Positions 1-11,467 of a stretch of DNA of 64,000 bases are shown here, piece after piece. The notes beneath the pieces were generated by a model. The model saw only the letters and a list, made by a program, of their open reading frames with translations, searched no databases and was not told where the DNA came from. The position numbers were made by a program, and so were the translations under genes. This stretch comes from Rhipidocladum racemiflorum (lineage: Eukaryota > Streptophyta > Magnoliopsida > Poales > Poaceae), in the NCBI GenBank assembly GCA_036346355.1, contig CM070577.1, positions 46,944,309 to 47,008,308 of the forward strand. Direction: 5' to 3'. Within the stretch, counting starts at the first letter, position 1; every line of letters starts with the position of its first letter.

Positions 1-741
1 ACGGCGGCTGGGCGAGGCAAGAACCGTGGCGGAGGAGAGAGGTAACTACGGCAAGCAATAGCGGGTCGATGGCGGCGGCTAGGGCTAGGGCACGTGGGGC
101 AATCGACGCACGAGGCAAAGGCGAACCTCGGGCGCGGGTCCGGGCATTAAATATCGGCACGGACACCGAGATCCCCGCGGAATCCACGGCGAAGCCGGTA
201 CGGGCGGCGGAGTCCGTCCTGGACACGGCGAGGGCGATGTGGCACACGCTCAGCCGTTGGATCAAGATCCAACGGTCGCGCGAGTTCGGGCTCGATGCGG
301 CTCGGCGGTGGTTGCTCGAGTCGGGCCGGGCTCGGTGGCGTGGCTCAATCGTGGCCGTTGGATCAAGATCCAACGACCACTAGGGTTCGAATGCAGGCTC
401 GGTCGGACTTCGAGTCGACTTCGGACTGGTCGGTCGGATGAAACGAGTAAAACCCACTCGATTTAATTAATCCAATTAATTTCTCAGAAATTCATTTAGT
501 TCATTAAAAATAGCAAAAGACTCAGAAAAAATCCAGAAAAATTCTGGAAAATATTTTGGAACATTTTGGACTCAAATAAAATATTTCCAACAAAATTTTA
601 TTTGGAAAGTTAAATTCTTTAATTATTTCAAAATGGAATAAATTCAAATAAATTCCAAATAAATTCCAGAAAATTCCAAAAATTCACCAAAGTGCCAAAT
701 CACACATGAATTTAAGAAAAGCAAAATTTTAGGGTGTTACA
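1..741 (-). repeat. Right end of a Tekay-type LTR, cut by the window edge
   Basis: The last 741 bases match the right-hand ends of the long LTRs at 3071-6649, 11468-14974, 20616-24106 and 51294-54749. The shared parts are a GC-rich stretch, the palindrome CCGTTGGATC..GATCCAACGG at about 254-275 and 357-377, an AT-rich tail, and the terminal GGTGTTACA. The family reads TGTAACA... on the minus strand. The bases just right of it (GCAAG...) are not the C-rich complement of a polypurine tract. So this is probably a solo LTR, or an LTR whose element lost its 3' interior, rather than the partner of the LTR at 3071. The other end lies outside the window, so no target duplication can be checked. Confidence 0.75.
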
Positions 742-984
742 GCAAGCCAACAAAGTCTGCGTCAAAAAAGGCTCAAAAGGACAGACAAGAAGTGGAAGAA
801 TACCTAAATAACATAGTCAATGGTAGCTCGAAGGTACCTGAATATGCACTTCACAACATGGTGGTGAGAGGCGCGAAGAGAAGCCTGAAATTGAGCACGC
901 ACACACACAGAAAAGTGTATGTCCGGCCTAAAGGCAGTGAGGTACAAGAGGGAGGCAATCATGCTCCGAAATTCCTTCTAATCA
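742..984. other. Unassigned spacer
   Basis: A short mixed-composition stretch between the LTR end and the copia fragment. No convincing gene or repeat boundary is visible. It may be the 3' part of the copia remnant to its right, but no RNase H motif can be read. Confidence 0.3.
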
Positions 985-2654
985 ACTAGCTCATCAGCCT
1001 CCTCAGGCTCAAGGATAGCAGTGGTGGCCATAAAAGTCATCACTGGCTTCCCATCAGACATGTCGAGGCACCTCAAGAGATCTCGAGTATACTTTCCTTG
1101 ATGCAAGAAAATACCCTCTCGAGTCTGCCTGATCTGGAAATCGAGGAAGTAGCATAATTCTCCCATCATACCCGTGTCAAAATTAGTGCTCATCACATCT
1201 AAGAACTGAGTAAAGAGAGAATGCGAGGAGCCAAGGAAAATGATGGCATCGACATAGATCTAGACTAGGAGAAAGTCTGAGTCTAAATGTCTGACGAACA
1301 AGGTCTTGTCCACTTCACTAATCTCAAAACCATAACTCAACAGGTAGGACTTAAGCCTCTCATACCAAACTCGAGGAGCCTGCTTAATTCCATACAAAGC
1401 TTTAGAAAGCTTGAAGACATGGTTTGGGTACTTGAGGTTCTCGAATCTTGGAGGCTCTATGACATAAATCTCAACCACAATGAAATAGTTGAGGAATGCA
1501 CCCTTGACATCTATTTGATAAATCTTGAAGCCCTTGGATGTAGCCAAGTTGAGTAGGATCCTAATGGCCTCTAATATGGCTTCAGGGGTGAAAGTCTCCT
1601 CAAAGTCAAGACCCTCGACTTGAGAGAAATCCTGAGCAACTAGCCTAGCCTTGTTCCTAATGACTATCCCATCCTCACTCTGCTTTTTCTTGAACATCCA
1701 CTTGGTCCCATTGACATTATGACCAGATAGGAGCTCAACAAGCTACCATACCTTGTTCCTCTAGAAGTTTACTATTTACTCATGCATTGCATTAATCCAA
1801 GACTCATCGAATAATACATGAGAAACCTCCTTTGGCTCAAAAGAGGCAACAAATGCATAATGGAGGTATAATAGAGGCAAACCTGTCTTCGAGCGTATAA
1901 CATGCTCGAATAAATTGCCAACCATTTGATCAGATAGATGAGCTCACTAAATGTGGTGGGGATGTCTAGAAGCCAAAGTGGCCTCTACCCCAAGCACAGG
2001 AGAGGTAGAAACAGAGTCACCAGATGCAGAAGTGTCTGAAGGTAAGGGCTGGTCTCCCTGAAGTGCAGAGATAGAAACATGAGGCACCACAAGTGTAGAG
2101 CAGACTGGATCAGGTATAACACCATCATCTCCATCATCCTCATCATCTACAAAGATGTCCTCAGAGAGAGGGGAAGAGCTTGAAATATTTGGTCTAGTTT
2201 TTGAATTAGCCTCATCGAATGTCACCTCACAAGTCTCTATAACCCTATTTGCCTCACAACTCCAGATCATGTAGCTACATAAAGAAGTCGACTAACCTAA
2301 AAAGATGCCATTGAAAGACGCAACTCAAACTTATCTAGGTTCCCAGACTTCAGAAAAAAGCACTTGCAACCAAAAGCGCAAAAATGTGAAACATTGGACT
2401 TTCATCTGTATCTCAACTCATATGAAGTGTGGTGCAAGTGTTCTCTCAGAAAGATTCTGTTTGAAACATGGCAAGCAATAGTTACAGCCTTAGCCCAAAA
2501 CTTCCTAGGAGTGATGTACTCATCTAGCATCGTCTTAGCCATCTCGACTAGGGTCCTGTTCTTCCTCTCCACTACACCATTTTACTGTGGGACATGTGGA
2601 GAAGATAAAAAAGTCATATGCAACTCATCTTGTTCCTTGAATATTGTCATTATT
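985..2654 (-). pseudogene. Ty1/copia pol remnant (integrase end, linker, RT)
   Basis: Reading on the minus strand, this begins in the integrase core (NGVVERKNRT-type motif near 2580-2560). It passes an acidic, serine-rich linker (2270-1947), then a copia reverse transcriptase (about 1697-1260, with RNKARLVAQ and KLSKALYGIKQAPR-type motifs) and the RT C-terminal segment (1196-985). Gag, protease, the integrase N-terminus and RNase H are missing. The RT active-site motif near 1245 reads YVDA instead of YVDD, and there are several stops and frame changes. It is clearly dead. RT motifs resemble those of the copia element at 37731-47902, so both are likely SIRE-like. The integrase fragment is joined directly to an LTR fragment at its right, showing an internal deletion. 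Confidence 0.8.
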
Positions 2655-2884
2655 ATTTATTAGCAAGTATGTGACTTGTTTGTGAAACTCTATATATGAC
2701 TTTGTTATGATTATTTTAATGTGATCCCTAGTCGATAAACATATGAGGCTACATATTAATAGACTAGCATAAGTACTGGTTGATGAACATGTTTCATGAG
2801 TCATAGATATGGAGATATCAAACCAATAATATGGACACATGTTAGAGAACATGGAGTTGGATTGACACTCACATGAGAACTCAA
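2655..2884 (-). repeat. Copia LTR fragment, same family as the solo LTR at 35458
   Basis: The sequence resembles the reverse complement of about 36500-36780. Both share the run through TGTTCTCCAACATG, the block around ATATCTCCATATC and AAGTCACATACTT. It lies upstream, on the minus strand, of the copia pol remnant, so it is probably the surviving piece of that remnant's 5' LTR. Confidence 0.6.
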
Positions 2885-3070
2885 CGATTTTAAAACAAGG
2901 TGAGAACAAGAAACATTCAGCAAAATGGGTAGGAACAAGAGAGAATGGGATAAGTCGAGATTTCATTCATTATCTTGGCAAACTTTTATCTTTAGAAAAT
3001 AGTTTTATCCTCACCACGACCATTCTAACTATGGGAAGTCCTTCAGTCAGTATGGCTCTGATACCACCTC
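2885..3070 (-). promoter_or_regulatory. Tekay 5' leader with initiator-tRNA primer binding site
   Basis: This segment matches the leader next to the right LTR of the other Tekay element (about 20490-20615), including the GGGATAAGTCGAGA block. Positions 3055-3066, read on the minus strand, give TGGTATCAGAGC, the standard plant primer binding site for initiator-methionine tRNA. It lies five bases from the LTR. This shows that the LTR at 3071-6649 is the 5' LTR of a minus-strand element. Confidence 0.85.
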
Positions 3071-6000
3071 TATCGGGACCCGAATATGCAAATCCGGATC
3101 CTCTGTGTATTCAACACTAGTCCAGGATCACGCTAGTGCACACAGTCTCAACATCGGTAAATACCACAATCATACTCAACGGAATAGTAAAGTACTTTAT
3201 TCAAAGGGAAATATAATCGGTTGCTCGACCTTATGGTCAAGTTACAAAAGCACGCCTCACAGGGCTTAAGTCTTACTCAAATAAACTGCAGCGAAAAATA
3301 AAGAAACTCGTGGCGCCAACCAATATGCCACAGGCAACTGACTGGGCTCGCCCCTAGTTCGTCGGCTCCTCCTAGAACTCCTCCTCCAAAGCTGGCGTCG
3401 ACTCTTCTTCAACTGATGTGTGTATTGTGTCAAGGGTGAGTACTTAAAGCACTCAGCAAGTCATACACAGAATGCGGTCTAATATTCTACATGCATGGCT
3501 TATTACAAAGGATAGATTAAGGTGGTTCATTTGCAGTAAAGCACATTCATAAATAACAATAATAGATTGAAAGCAGTAAAACAGTAATAGCAATAATAAC
3601 TTCATAAACAATTTCACAAGTAAAGCATTTATCAACCTAAAGCAAGTTCATCCTTTCCAAACCAAGTAGCCAAAGTCATTTTCATGAAAGTCTAACCCTT
3701 GACTATAATCACCGAGCAGTGTCCAATACCATGGACTCGGCTATTCGAATAGGTTGTACACTCTGCAGAGGTTATACATTTTACCCACAAGATACAGTCA
3801 AACACCACCAAAGCGAGTGTCCGTAACAAAGCCTTTCCAAAGCTACTTCTAGACCTAGTACTGCTCGCTAAGGTTTCAACACTAAAGGGACAGGTTACCA
3901 CACTCAGGCCCCCCCTCTTGCACCATGTGAGCCTACCACGAACCCGAGCGTCACACCACCACGACAGTACCAAAGACTAGACATCACAGTTTACTCGGCC
4001 AGACTGTCCCATTCCAGACTTGTGGTTGTATGTCGGACTCAGTTCAAATTCTTGCAAGGTTAAGTCCTTAGGGTGACCAAGGCAAGACTACCCCAATAAT
4101 TCACAGGTAACCAAAGCAATAAAACCAAATGCGACCTCCCAAGTGCCACACCTGGCCCACTAGAACAATCTTGCCACTTGCCCCAGTCTAAACCATTTTA
4201 TCACCCCAGTTGATTACCATGCACCACGTGCCATCAACATCATCAATAACACATGTAGTAATTTCCGAAAACATGTTCCACCTCTCATTAAGTCAAGATT
4301 AACATTTAATATTCCAAAATGGTGTAATTGATACGTTGCAGGGCTAAGTATGCTACATGCGATCTAATTAACCCATGTTGGTAATCTATTAATGTCCAAC
4401 TAAGATTCCACATCCTATGGTGACAAATGATTCATGGCATACAATTATTATAGACAAGGTGGCATACTCAAATAGGTTGACCATAACTATCCCCGAAATT
4501 AGTCAAAAGCATTTTAATTAAACAAGCATGCAATAATTTAAATAAACATAGTTTAAAAAGTGGGATCAATATGGTCAAAGCACAACTTGCCTTCAAAACG
4601 TACTGGTTCCTGGTCTTGAACTTGCTCCTGGGTCAAAACTTCTCCTTCAAAGCCTTCGGGCTGTTCAACGTCTATGCGTATCGGATAAATAAACAACAAA
4701 TAAATAAAAACAGAGGAAAACTCATATCAAAAAATTAAATAAAATTCACCATTAAATAGAGCTCAATTTTACATAAATTTATAAACTGAAATCGCCTCAA
4801 TCGGAGTTAAAACGTAAAAGTTATAGCCGTTTGAAGTTTGACAGTACGTTATAAAGAATAAACCAAATTAATTCATTTATTTTTCTATTGAAAATTCGGA
4901 AATATGACGTCAGCATGATGTCAACACGAATTTTGGATTTCCTCCGAATTATTTTTCTAAAGAAAAATCGATTTATTGTGTCATGCTTGCATCATCCGAT
5001 CCATAGACTCGGTCCACGGCTCGGCTTGGGTCCACCGTGGACTCGGTCCACGGGAACAGTGACACTGACACGTGGGACCCACCAGGTGGCGTCAGCTGCT
5101 GACATCAGCATGGCCCGACCGAGACGGCTGACATGCGGGCCCCACCGTGACGTCAGCATGACATCACAGATGACGTCATCGCACGGTGGGATGAGCCGCT
5201 GACATGAGGGCCCCATGCTGACGTCACGCGTGACATCAGTGACGACCGGGTGACGACCGTGCTGATTGCGCCGCTCCGGCTCCCTCACATGTGGCACAAT
5301 CTGGGCCATCGGTTTGAAATCTGACGGTCGAGATTTGATCCAATCCCGCACGTTGTGGATTAACGCGGTTGATCTGGACCGTTCATTTCGAATCGGACGA
5401 TTGAGATCCGATCGGGTTTATCCGCGTCATGGGGGTGACGTGGTATGACCCGGTGGCTGACGCGTGGCACGATCTACACTGTACGATCTTGATCGGACGA
5501 CCATGATCCAAACTAATGCGTAACAACTCCAACCTACGTGGCTAAATCCACACCGTAGGATATAGATCTAACGGCTGAGATCTACTCCAGCACGGTGCAC
5601 TAAGGCATACGTGGCTTAATCCTGTGCGTTGGATCTAGATCTAACGGCTGCTAATAGATCTAAACAGTACAACGTGATCTAACCCTAACCGTACGATCTA
5701 GATCTAACGGCTGAGATCTAATCTGGGATTTTTCACGGAGACGGTGATGTGGACGAACCTGGGCTGTGCGATGAAGATCAAACGGTTGAGGCAGTTCACG
5801 AATCCGGCAATGGTGCGGCGAGGCTGGGGCGCCGGAGCTGAGGACGACAACCCACAGAACGGCGCAACGGGCGATCTCCCGCGAAGTGAATGGTCGCGTT
5901 CGACGCGTCTTGGCTCGAGGATCTCGGATCTGGGCGCAACAGCGGCGGAGGACAGTGGACAGCGACGGAAAACGAGCAAAACCCTCGGCAGCTCCTCTTC

Positions 6001-6649
6001 CAACTTCGGCGAGCAATCGCGGCAAGGGTACGGCGGCTAGGGATCGGTGACCTAGGGCAAAACGTGCGCACGGGAGAGGAGAACACGTTGGTGGCGGCGG
6101 CGCATTAAATAGAGCCCTCGGCGTCCGTGAAATCCGCAGAAACCGAGGTCCACCCGGGCGTGACAGCGGAGTTCGACGAGGACACGGACAGCCGACGTGG
6201 CGTGATCTGGTGCGTCCGCGCACGATCGATCCAATAGCTCACGCGCGCGAGCGACGTGGTTCGATTCTGTCGGCGCGATTAGGGTTCAGTCCGACTCGGA
6301 CGTGGCTCGGTTGGACTCGAGTCAGACTTGAGTCTTACTCGGGTCGCTCCAATAGTACAAACCCATTACGGTTTTTCAGCGATTTAATATTTAAATTAAT
6401 CCTAGAAATTCAAATAAATCGAGAAAAATAGCAAAATGCTCAGAAAAATTCCAGAAAAATTCTGAAAAATACTTTGAGATATTTTGGACTCAAATAAAAT
6501 ATTTCCAATACAATTTTATTTAAATTTTTTAAATATTTAATTATCTCAAAAGGGAATAAACTCAAATTAAATCCAAAAAAATTCAAAAAAAATCCAAAAA
6601 TCCAAATTATTCAATAAGTTGAATAAAAGCACAAATTTGGGATGTTACA
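3071..6649 (-). repeat. Tekay-type 5' LTR (element A)
   Basis: A 3,579-bp LTR of the same family as those at 11468, 20616 and 51294. On the plus strand it begins TATCGGGACCCG (family form TGTCGGGACCCCG) and ends GATGTTACA. The changed second base would break the canonical terminal dinucleotide on the minus strand. A GC-rich zone (about 5000-6350) carries several CCGTTGGATC-type palindromes, followed by an AT-rich tail. No protein-coding signal is credible inside it. GAACC at 6650-6654 would be the right half of a target duplication whose left half lies outside the window. Confidence 0.85.
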
Positions 6650-7090
6650 GAACCGCTACCCCAAGTTCCCAACCCCTCATTACTTCCGAGTTCTGACAAC
6701 AGAAACATCAACGCAAATCAGCCCCAAATTGAACCAAATATGGATAAGTACAACGCGGGGAGAGGGGAGAGAACTAACCTGAGGTCGCGATGGTAGATAT
6801 AGGGAGGGCAGCGCCAGGATGGGAGGAGGGGCGCGCCGAGGACCAAGAGGGTGGTGCCAGGGCAGGGGGAGCGACGCGCCGAGGACCGAGAGGGTGGCAC
6901 CGGGACTAGGGAGAGGGCGGTCGAGGAGCAGGAGGGTGGCGCGGGAAAGGCGAAGGGTGGCGGCAGAGGGGGCTCGACAGCCAGCACCTCAACCGCTCAC
7001 TGCTCGGGGAGTCGGGGTTGGGGGGAGCTGGGGAGTGGACCGATTGACCGAAGGAATCAAGGAAGTGACCTAGGGTTGGCCATGGGTTGG
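6650..7090 (-). other. GC-rich segment, possible 5' exon of a host gene
   Basis: This starts directly at the Tekay edge and is not repeated elsewhere in the window. On the minus strand a Pro/Ser/Leu-rich open stretch of more than 89 codons leads to CGACCTCAG followed by gttagt near 6780, a plausible splice donor. Such segments are common as 5' untranslated first exons in grasses. If so, the Tekay element sits in its first intron. A direct repeat of about 45 bp is present at roughly 6826-6900. No protein family is recognised, and it could be only GC-rich intergenic DNA. Confidence 0.25.
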
Positions 7091-7370
7091 GTACTTCCAG
7101 ACTTAGCATGCAACTTGGGCCTGGCCGTGTTGTGGCTGATCGGATATTCGATTGAGTTTTATTTGGATATATTAAAAAAAATTCAGAATATCTCGATCTA
7201 ACGGATACTATTCTCTCGAATCTGAATCTTAAATAAATTATCCAAAACCGAAACCGAATCCAACAACTATCCGAAAAAATATCCGAATCCGATCCGAACA
7301 CATCCGCTCGGTCGGTCGGTAGGGCGGAAATTATCCGATCCGATTACACCCCTACCAGCATTTCCTCAAT
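7091..7370. repeat. AT-rich interspersed repeat, possibly a hAT-type fragment
   Basis: The plus-strand stretch ends TTACACCCCTA at 7354. Its complement, TAGGGGTGTAATCGGATCGG, resembles the TAGGGRTG-like ends of many plant hAT elements. The interior repeats GATATCCGAATCCGATCC-type motifs. I could not find a matching left end or an 8-bp target duplication, so the class is tentative. Confidence 0.3.
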
Positions 7371-8237
7371 TTTCCCGATAAACAAATGTCAAAAGGTTAG
7401 AGAGGCACCTTACTCTTCGCATATGCATCCTTGCAGTTAATATCATATTGTCACATTTGTATCACGAAATCTATCGTCCGTCCACTCCTTTTGTCCGTAT
7501 TTGTCTTTCTTTGGACATCTACTGCTTGCAAACTTGATGAATGCTGTCCTTTCAGATGTATAACATGTTTCCCTCCCATTTTCGCATCAAGAACTATGCA
7601 ACTCCCAAATTTTCAGTAAACAAAAATTGCACACATGACTTCAGTAAGTGCAACAATAGCAATAAACAGCAGTTACAAACAGCTACTCCAATTTATTGAA
7701 TTTTTTAATAATAAAGGCACTACATAAGAAAGGCTAATAAGATACAATGACTTATTCTTCTGTTTCATGTTAAACTGTTGATTATTCTCTGACAAGAATT
7801 AGTTGATGATTGTTACTGCATGTCAGCAATCCTGGTTTTCCATGTTCTCGGTTATCTAAGCATGTTTAGACTACTTTCAAAACCAATGAAGTACATTCAT
7901 GAAATGGAATCTATCAGATGAAAGTTTCAAGGGTAGCTACCACTAAATCAGTTATCTTCACGCACCCAGAGCTCAAGCATCTGATCTTTGCTCATAACCT
8001 AGCATGCTGCGTAATTAGATAGCCCCGTTGATCTGCTCATTCAAACTGTCCTGGTTTGATCCTGATATCCATGTTCCGTCTCTGACTTCCACCAATTTCA
8101 TTTGGTATTTTAGCTGATGTTTCTGCTCCTTTGACAAAAACAAAACTGGCTTCCTTTGTTTCACACATCATAGCCTCACAGATATGAATACCAATCCAGA
8201 AAGCAAATTTCAGTCAAGACTGCAACAACTGAGATGA
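7371..8237. other. Downstream region of the PPR gene, no gene seen
   Basis: Moderately AT-rich single-copy-looking DNA downstream of the minus-strand PPR gene. It probably contains that gene's 3' untranslated region and terminator. No open reading frame with family resemblance and no RNA gene was recognised. Confidence 0.5.
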
Positions 8238-8353
8238 TTTGCTTATGGGTATGTGCTACACCAGATCAAGGTTTGGAACGTATCCCTCCAGTCTATTTGC
8301 TTCTGGTTATGTGCTACACCAGATCAAGGTTTGGAACATATCCCTCCAGTCTC
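8238..8353. repeat. 58-bp tandem duplication spanning the PPR stop codon
   Basis: Copy 1 (8238-8295) and copy 2 (8296-8353) share a long run around GTGCTACACCAGATCAAGG with a few mismatches. The PPR stop codon (8314-8316) lies in copy 2. Copy 1 therefore repeats the last codons and the stop in the 3' untranslated region. Confidence 0.85.
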
Positions 8354-10250
8354 ATCTCACCAACCAGTATGTCGAGGAGTCGATACATATCTTCTGCACC
8401 ATGCTGTTGTTCGTCTCCTGCATAGAATTCCAAGACTTTGCCGCTAACCTCAACCCAGCTGCAACCAGGAGTTTTGCTGACACCCCTCTCCCTCATCAGC
8501 CCTCTCATCCTTGCTGAGTCATCCAATCTATCTGAACTTGCGTATATCTTGGACGACACCACATAGTTCCACGAGTTTGAGGGCTCTAGCTGCATGATCC
8601 TGTTGATGACCCTGTCACCGACCTCAACATTCTTGCATTTCCGACAAGCAGCGAGCAAAGCCCCCAACATCACAGCATCTACCTTGCCAGGGATCTTTTC
8701 AACGAAGTTCCAAGCTTCTTCTAAATGTCCGGCACGCGCCAATAGATCAACCATGCATGAGTAGTGCTCAATCTTGGGAATGATCTGAAACTCAGTCGTC
8801 AAAGAATTGAACCAACGGCGGCCATCTTTCAGTAACCCGGCATGCACACAAGCAGAAAGGACTCCTATGAAAGTGATATCATCTGGCTTGAGCCCTTCCT
8901 CATTCCTCATCATTTCAAACTGCCGAATGGCTTCATGGCCTCGCCCATTAAAAGCAAGCCCACAGATCAAGGCGTTCCACGAAGCTTCATTCTTGCAAGG
9001 CATCTTTCCAAACACTTTTATGGCTTTGTCAAGATGTCCACACTTTGCGTACATGTCCACTAATGCTGTCCCAACGTAGACATTACTGTAGAGGCCTCTG
9101 TGTGAGGCGTAGCTGTCCACTTCAGTGCCTAGCTCCAGAGCTCCAACTGCAGCGCAGGCCGAGAGGACTCCAACCAATGTTATCTTGTCTGGACGTACCC
9201 CTGCTTGCCTCATGCTGTGAAACAAGGCGATTGCTTCATTTGACATGCCATTCTGTGCGTACCTGCATCATCTTTCATACCAGTGCAAATGGTCAGCCCA
9301 GAAAAGATGGTAGTAATTAGCATTGTTTCCAACAAGAACCGAAGTGAATCAACGTATACTTGCCCGGTGACCATGGCATTCCAAGCAACTACATCCTTGT
9401 CAGTGATGGCATCAAACACGCGCCGTGCTTCCAATATCTCTCCGCACTTCTCATACATCCCCACGAGCGCTGAGCCAACGAGCGAGCCCACCTCCATCCC
9501 TGCTGACTTCACCCACTCCTCCACCCGCCTCCCAAACACCAAGTCCCCGGCAACCCTGCACGCCGCAAGCACAACCGCCACCGTGACTGCGTTTGGCGCC
9601 ACCGCACCCTCGGCGACCATCGCACGGAACATCCCCGCCACGTCAGCCGCCATGCCCACCCGTTCGTACGCTTTCATCATAGCGTTCCAAGAGACGACGT
9701 CCCGGTGTGTAATTCCGTCGAATACCCTGCGGGCGGCGTGGGGATCGCCGAGGTGGGAGTACACGGTGATGAGGGAGTGGACGGTGTGGTCGTGGTTCCT
9801 TAGCCCGAGCTTCTCAAGAAGCGCGTGCGCAGAGCGGGCGAGGGAGCGCGCGGGGCAGCGGGCGGCGGCGAGGAGGAGGAAGGGGAGGGTGTAGGCGTCG
9901 GGGCGGAGCGCAGAGCGGAGCATGAGGAGGAAGAGGCGGAGGGAGGTGCGGGGGTGGGAGGAGGCGAAAAAGCGGAGGGCAACGTTGTAGGAGAAGGCGG
10001 TGGGGGCAGGATGAGAGGAGAGCAGCAGGAGGACGTAGAGGGAGGAGGAGGCGGCGGCGGCGGCGGTGGAGGTGGTGGTGAGGGAGAGGAGCTTGGAGAG
10101 GAAGTGGTTGTAGGGGAAGGGGCGGCGGTGGGAGTGGACGACGAGGAGGTGGGCGTGGAGCTGCTTGACGGCGGAGAGGGAGCGGCATTTTGATAGGAGC
10201 TTGCAGACAACGGAGTGGGATGTCGAGGCGACGAAGGAAGTAGAGGCCAT
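8314..10250 (-). CDS. Pentatricopeptide repeat protein, E+ subclass (two exons)
   Basis: The exons are 10250-9364 and 9262-8314, giving about 611 residues. The first 40-60 residues (MASTSFVASTSHSVV...) could be an organelle-targeting region. PLS-type repeats follow, for example AWNAMMKAYERVG, DVVAWNAMVTG, NVYVGTALVDMYAKCG and SWNALICGLAFNG. The C-terminus carries E motifs (LAACRKCKNVEVGDR, GCSWVEV) and an E+ segment ending NLDLV. There is no DYW domain. Proteins of this subclass usually bind organellar transcripts and specify C-to-U editing sites. The actual target here is unknown. The start at 10250 is preferred, since the 20 extra codons up to 10310 are low-complexity. The N-terminal exon is very GC-rich, as in many grass genes. 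The MULE begins 149 bp upstream of the start and may have displaced the promoter. It is probably functional as a coding sequence. Confidence 0.9.
9263..9363 (-). other. Intron of the PPR gene, apparently GC-AG
   Basis: On the minus strand the exon ends ACCGG and the intron starts GCAAGTATAC. It ends GATGATGCAG before GTACGCACAG. Only this junction (phase 2) rebuilds the normal PPR motif MVTGYAQNG. The nearby GT donor, six bases further on, shifts the frame into an early stop. The length is 101 bp. GC-AG introns are a known minor class in plants. Confidence 0.8.
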
Positions 10251-10388
10251 TGCCGTCGCCGGTGGCGTTAGGTGGGGGTGCTGCCGCTGCTCCCCTCCGC
10301 CGGCGCGCAAGTGAAATCCACCGACTTGGCCGGGGCCGCCGCCGTCACGGGCGAATCAAAATTTAATGAACTGGTCGAATTGTTGGGG
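10251..10388 (-). promoter_or_regulatory. 5' flank of the PPR gene, truncated by the MULE
   Basis: About 140 bp of host DNA lies between the PPR start and the MULE target duplication, GC-rich next to the gene. With 32514-32599 it would have formed an intergenic region of about 230 bp before the insertion. Confidence 0.5.
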
Positions 10389-10398
10389 TAGGGGTGCT
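10389..10398. repeat. MULE target site duplication, left copy
   Basis: TAGGGGTGCT is present here and again, perfectly, at 32504-32513 on the far side of the element. Ten base pairs is within the usual 8-11 bp for Mutator-like elements. Confidence 0.95.
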
Positions 10399-10512
10399 GA
10401 ATTTTTTTTTATATTATATTTATTTTAAATTCTTTTTTCGAAATTATACCGCGGAACGAAATAATTGCAAAACTGGACACCTGTCGCCCGTATTTGGGGC
10501 GATCGCCCTATA
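10399..10512 (+). repeat. MULE left terminal inverted repeat
   Basis: This begins GAATTTTTTTTTATATTATA and matches the reverse complement of 32390-32503 through the T/A-rich edge, a CGGAACGAAA block, GGAC..C(C/A)GTCGCCC and the GGGCGATCGCCC palindrome. There are scattered mismatches. Confidence 0.92.
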
Positions 10513-10991
10513 TTGGGGCGATCAGTGCCTCCCGTCACCCAATCTTTGACGCCGTGACGTCTTTAGAGCTGTCGCGCCACTGATCGCCCCAATCATGGGC
10601 GATCGCCCCAATCATGGGCGATCAGTGCCCCCTCCATTACACTGCCGCTGCAGCAAAAGATCGGCCCGTGGCAGCAAACGACAGCAAAGATAGGTGCCTC
10701 ATGGACTAAAACACTGCCACTGCAGCAAAAGATAGGGCCGTGGCAGCAAACGGCAGGCAGACGGTAAGTCGTTATATCGGCAAGTCGCTGAACGGAAACA
10801 GCGATTTATCGATTGAACGACTCAGCGGTTTATCGATTGAACGGACTTACCGCCTGCGTGCCTGTCGCGGTATCCAAAAAGACAAGTCACGCTTGGCTTT
10901 CGGTTGCCACGGCAGAGTTTGGCCGGCAAACATTCAAAAAGGTTATGTCGGCAAATATTTTATTTACACCTTTGTTTGCATATAAAATGCA
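10513..10991. repeat. MULE left subterminal region with short repeats
   Basis: No gene is visible. It contains further GATCGCCCC / GGGCGATC half and full palindromes (10577-10627). A duplicated block around CACTGCC(G/A)CTGCAGCAAAAGAT appears at about 10640 and 10712. Such repeats are typical of transposase-binding subterminal regions. Confidence 0.6.
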
Positions 10992-11467
10992 CTAACCGTA
11001 ACCGTAACCCTATCCCTAACGTAACCCTAACCCTGCCGTAACCCTAACCCTAAACCTAACACTATCCCTAACCCTACCCTAACCCTAACCCTAACCCTAA
11101 CGCTAACCCTAACCCTATTCCTAACCCTACCATAACCCTAACCCTAACGCTAACCCTAACCCTATTCCTAACCCTACCATAACCCTAACCCAAACGCTAA
11201 CCCTATCCCTAACCCTAACCCTAAACCTATCCCTAACGCTAACCCTAACCCTACCCTAACGCTAACGCTAACCCTATCCTTATCCCTATCCCTATCCCTA
11301 ACCCTAACCCTAACCCTAACCCTAACGCTAACCCTATCCCTAACCCTAACCCTACCCTAACGCTAACGCTAACGCTAACCCTAACCCTATCCCTCACCCT
11401 AACCCTAACCCTAACACTAACCCTATCGCTAACCCTATCCCTATCCCTACCCTAACCCTAACCCTAT
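10992..11467. repeat. Degenerate telomere-like hexamer array, left part
   Basis: Almost entirely CCCTAA units with CGCTAA and CCCTAT variants. The grass telomere unit is the 7-mer CCCTAAA, which appears only once or twice here. The array resumes at 24107 after the Tekay insertion, whose target duplication is CCTAT. Confidence 0.9.
11463..11467. repeat. Target duplication CCTAT of Tekay element B, left copy
   Basis: CCTAT precedes the LTR at 11468 and is repeated at 24107-24111 after the far LTR. Confidence 0.85.

Noticed and set aside
7071..7354. A complete hAT element
   Set aside because: Only one plausible end was found; no matching terminal repeat or 8-bp duplication.
9800..10210. Pro/Ser-rich and Gly/Glu-rich open frames on both strands over the PPR N-terminal exon
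   Set aside because: They are shadows caused by very high GC; the PPR frame explains the sequence.
10992..11467. A true telomere or chromosome end
   Set aside because: Units are mostly 6-mers, are degenerate, lie inside a bounded MULE and continue on the other side of a retrotransposon.
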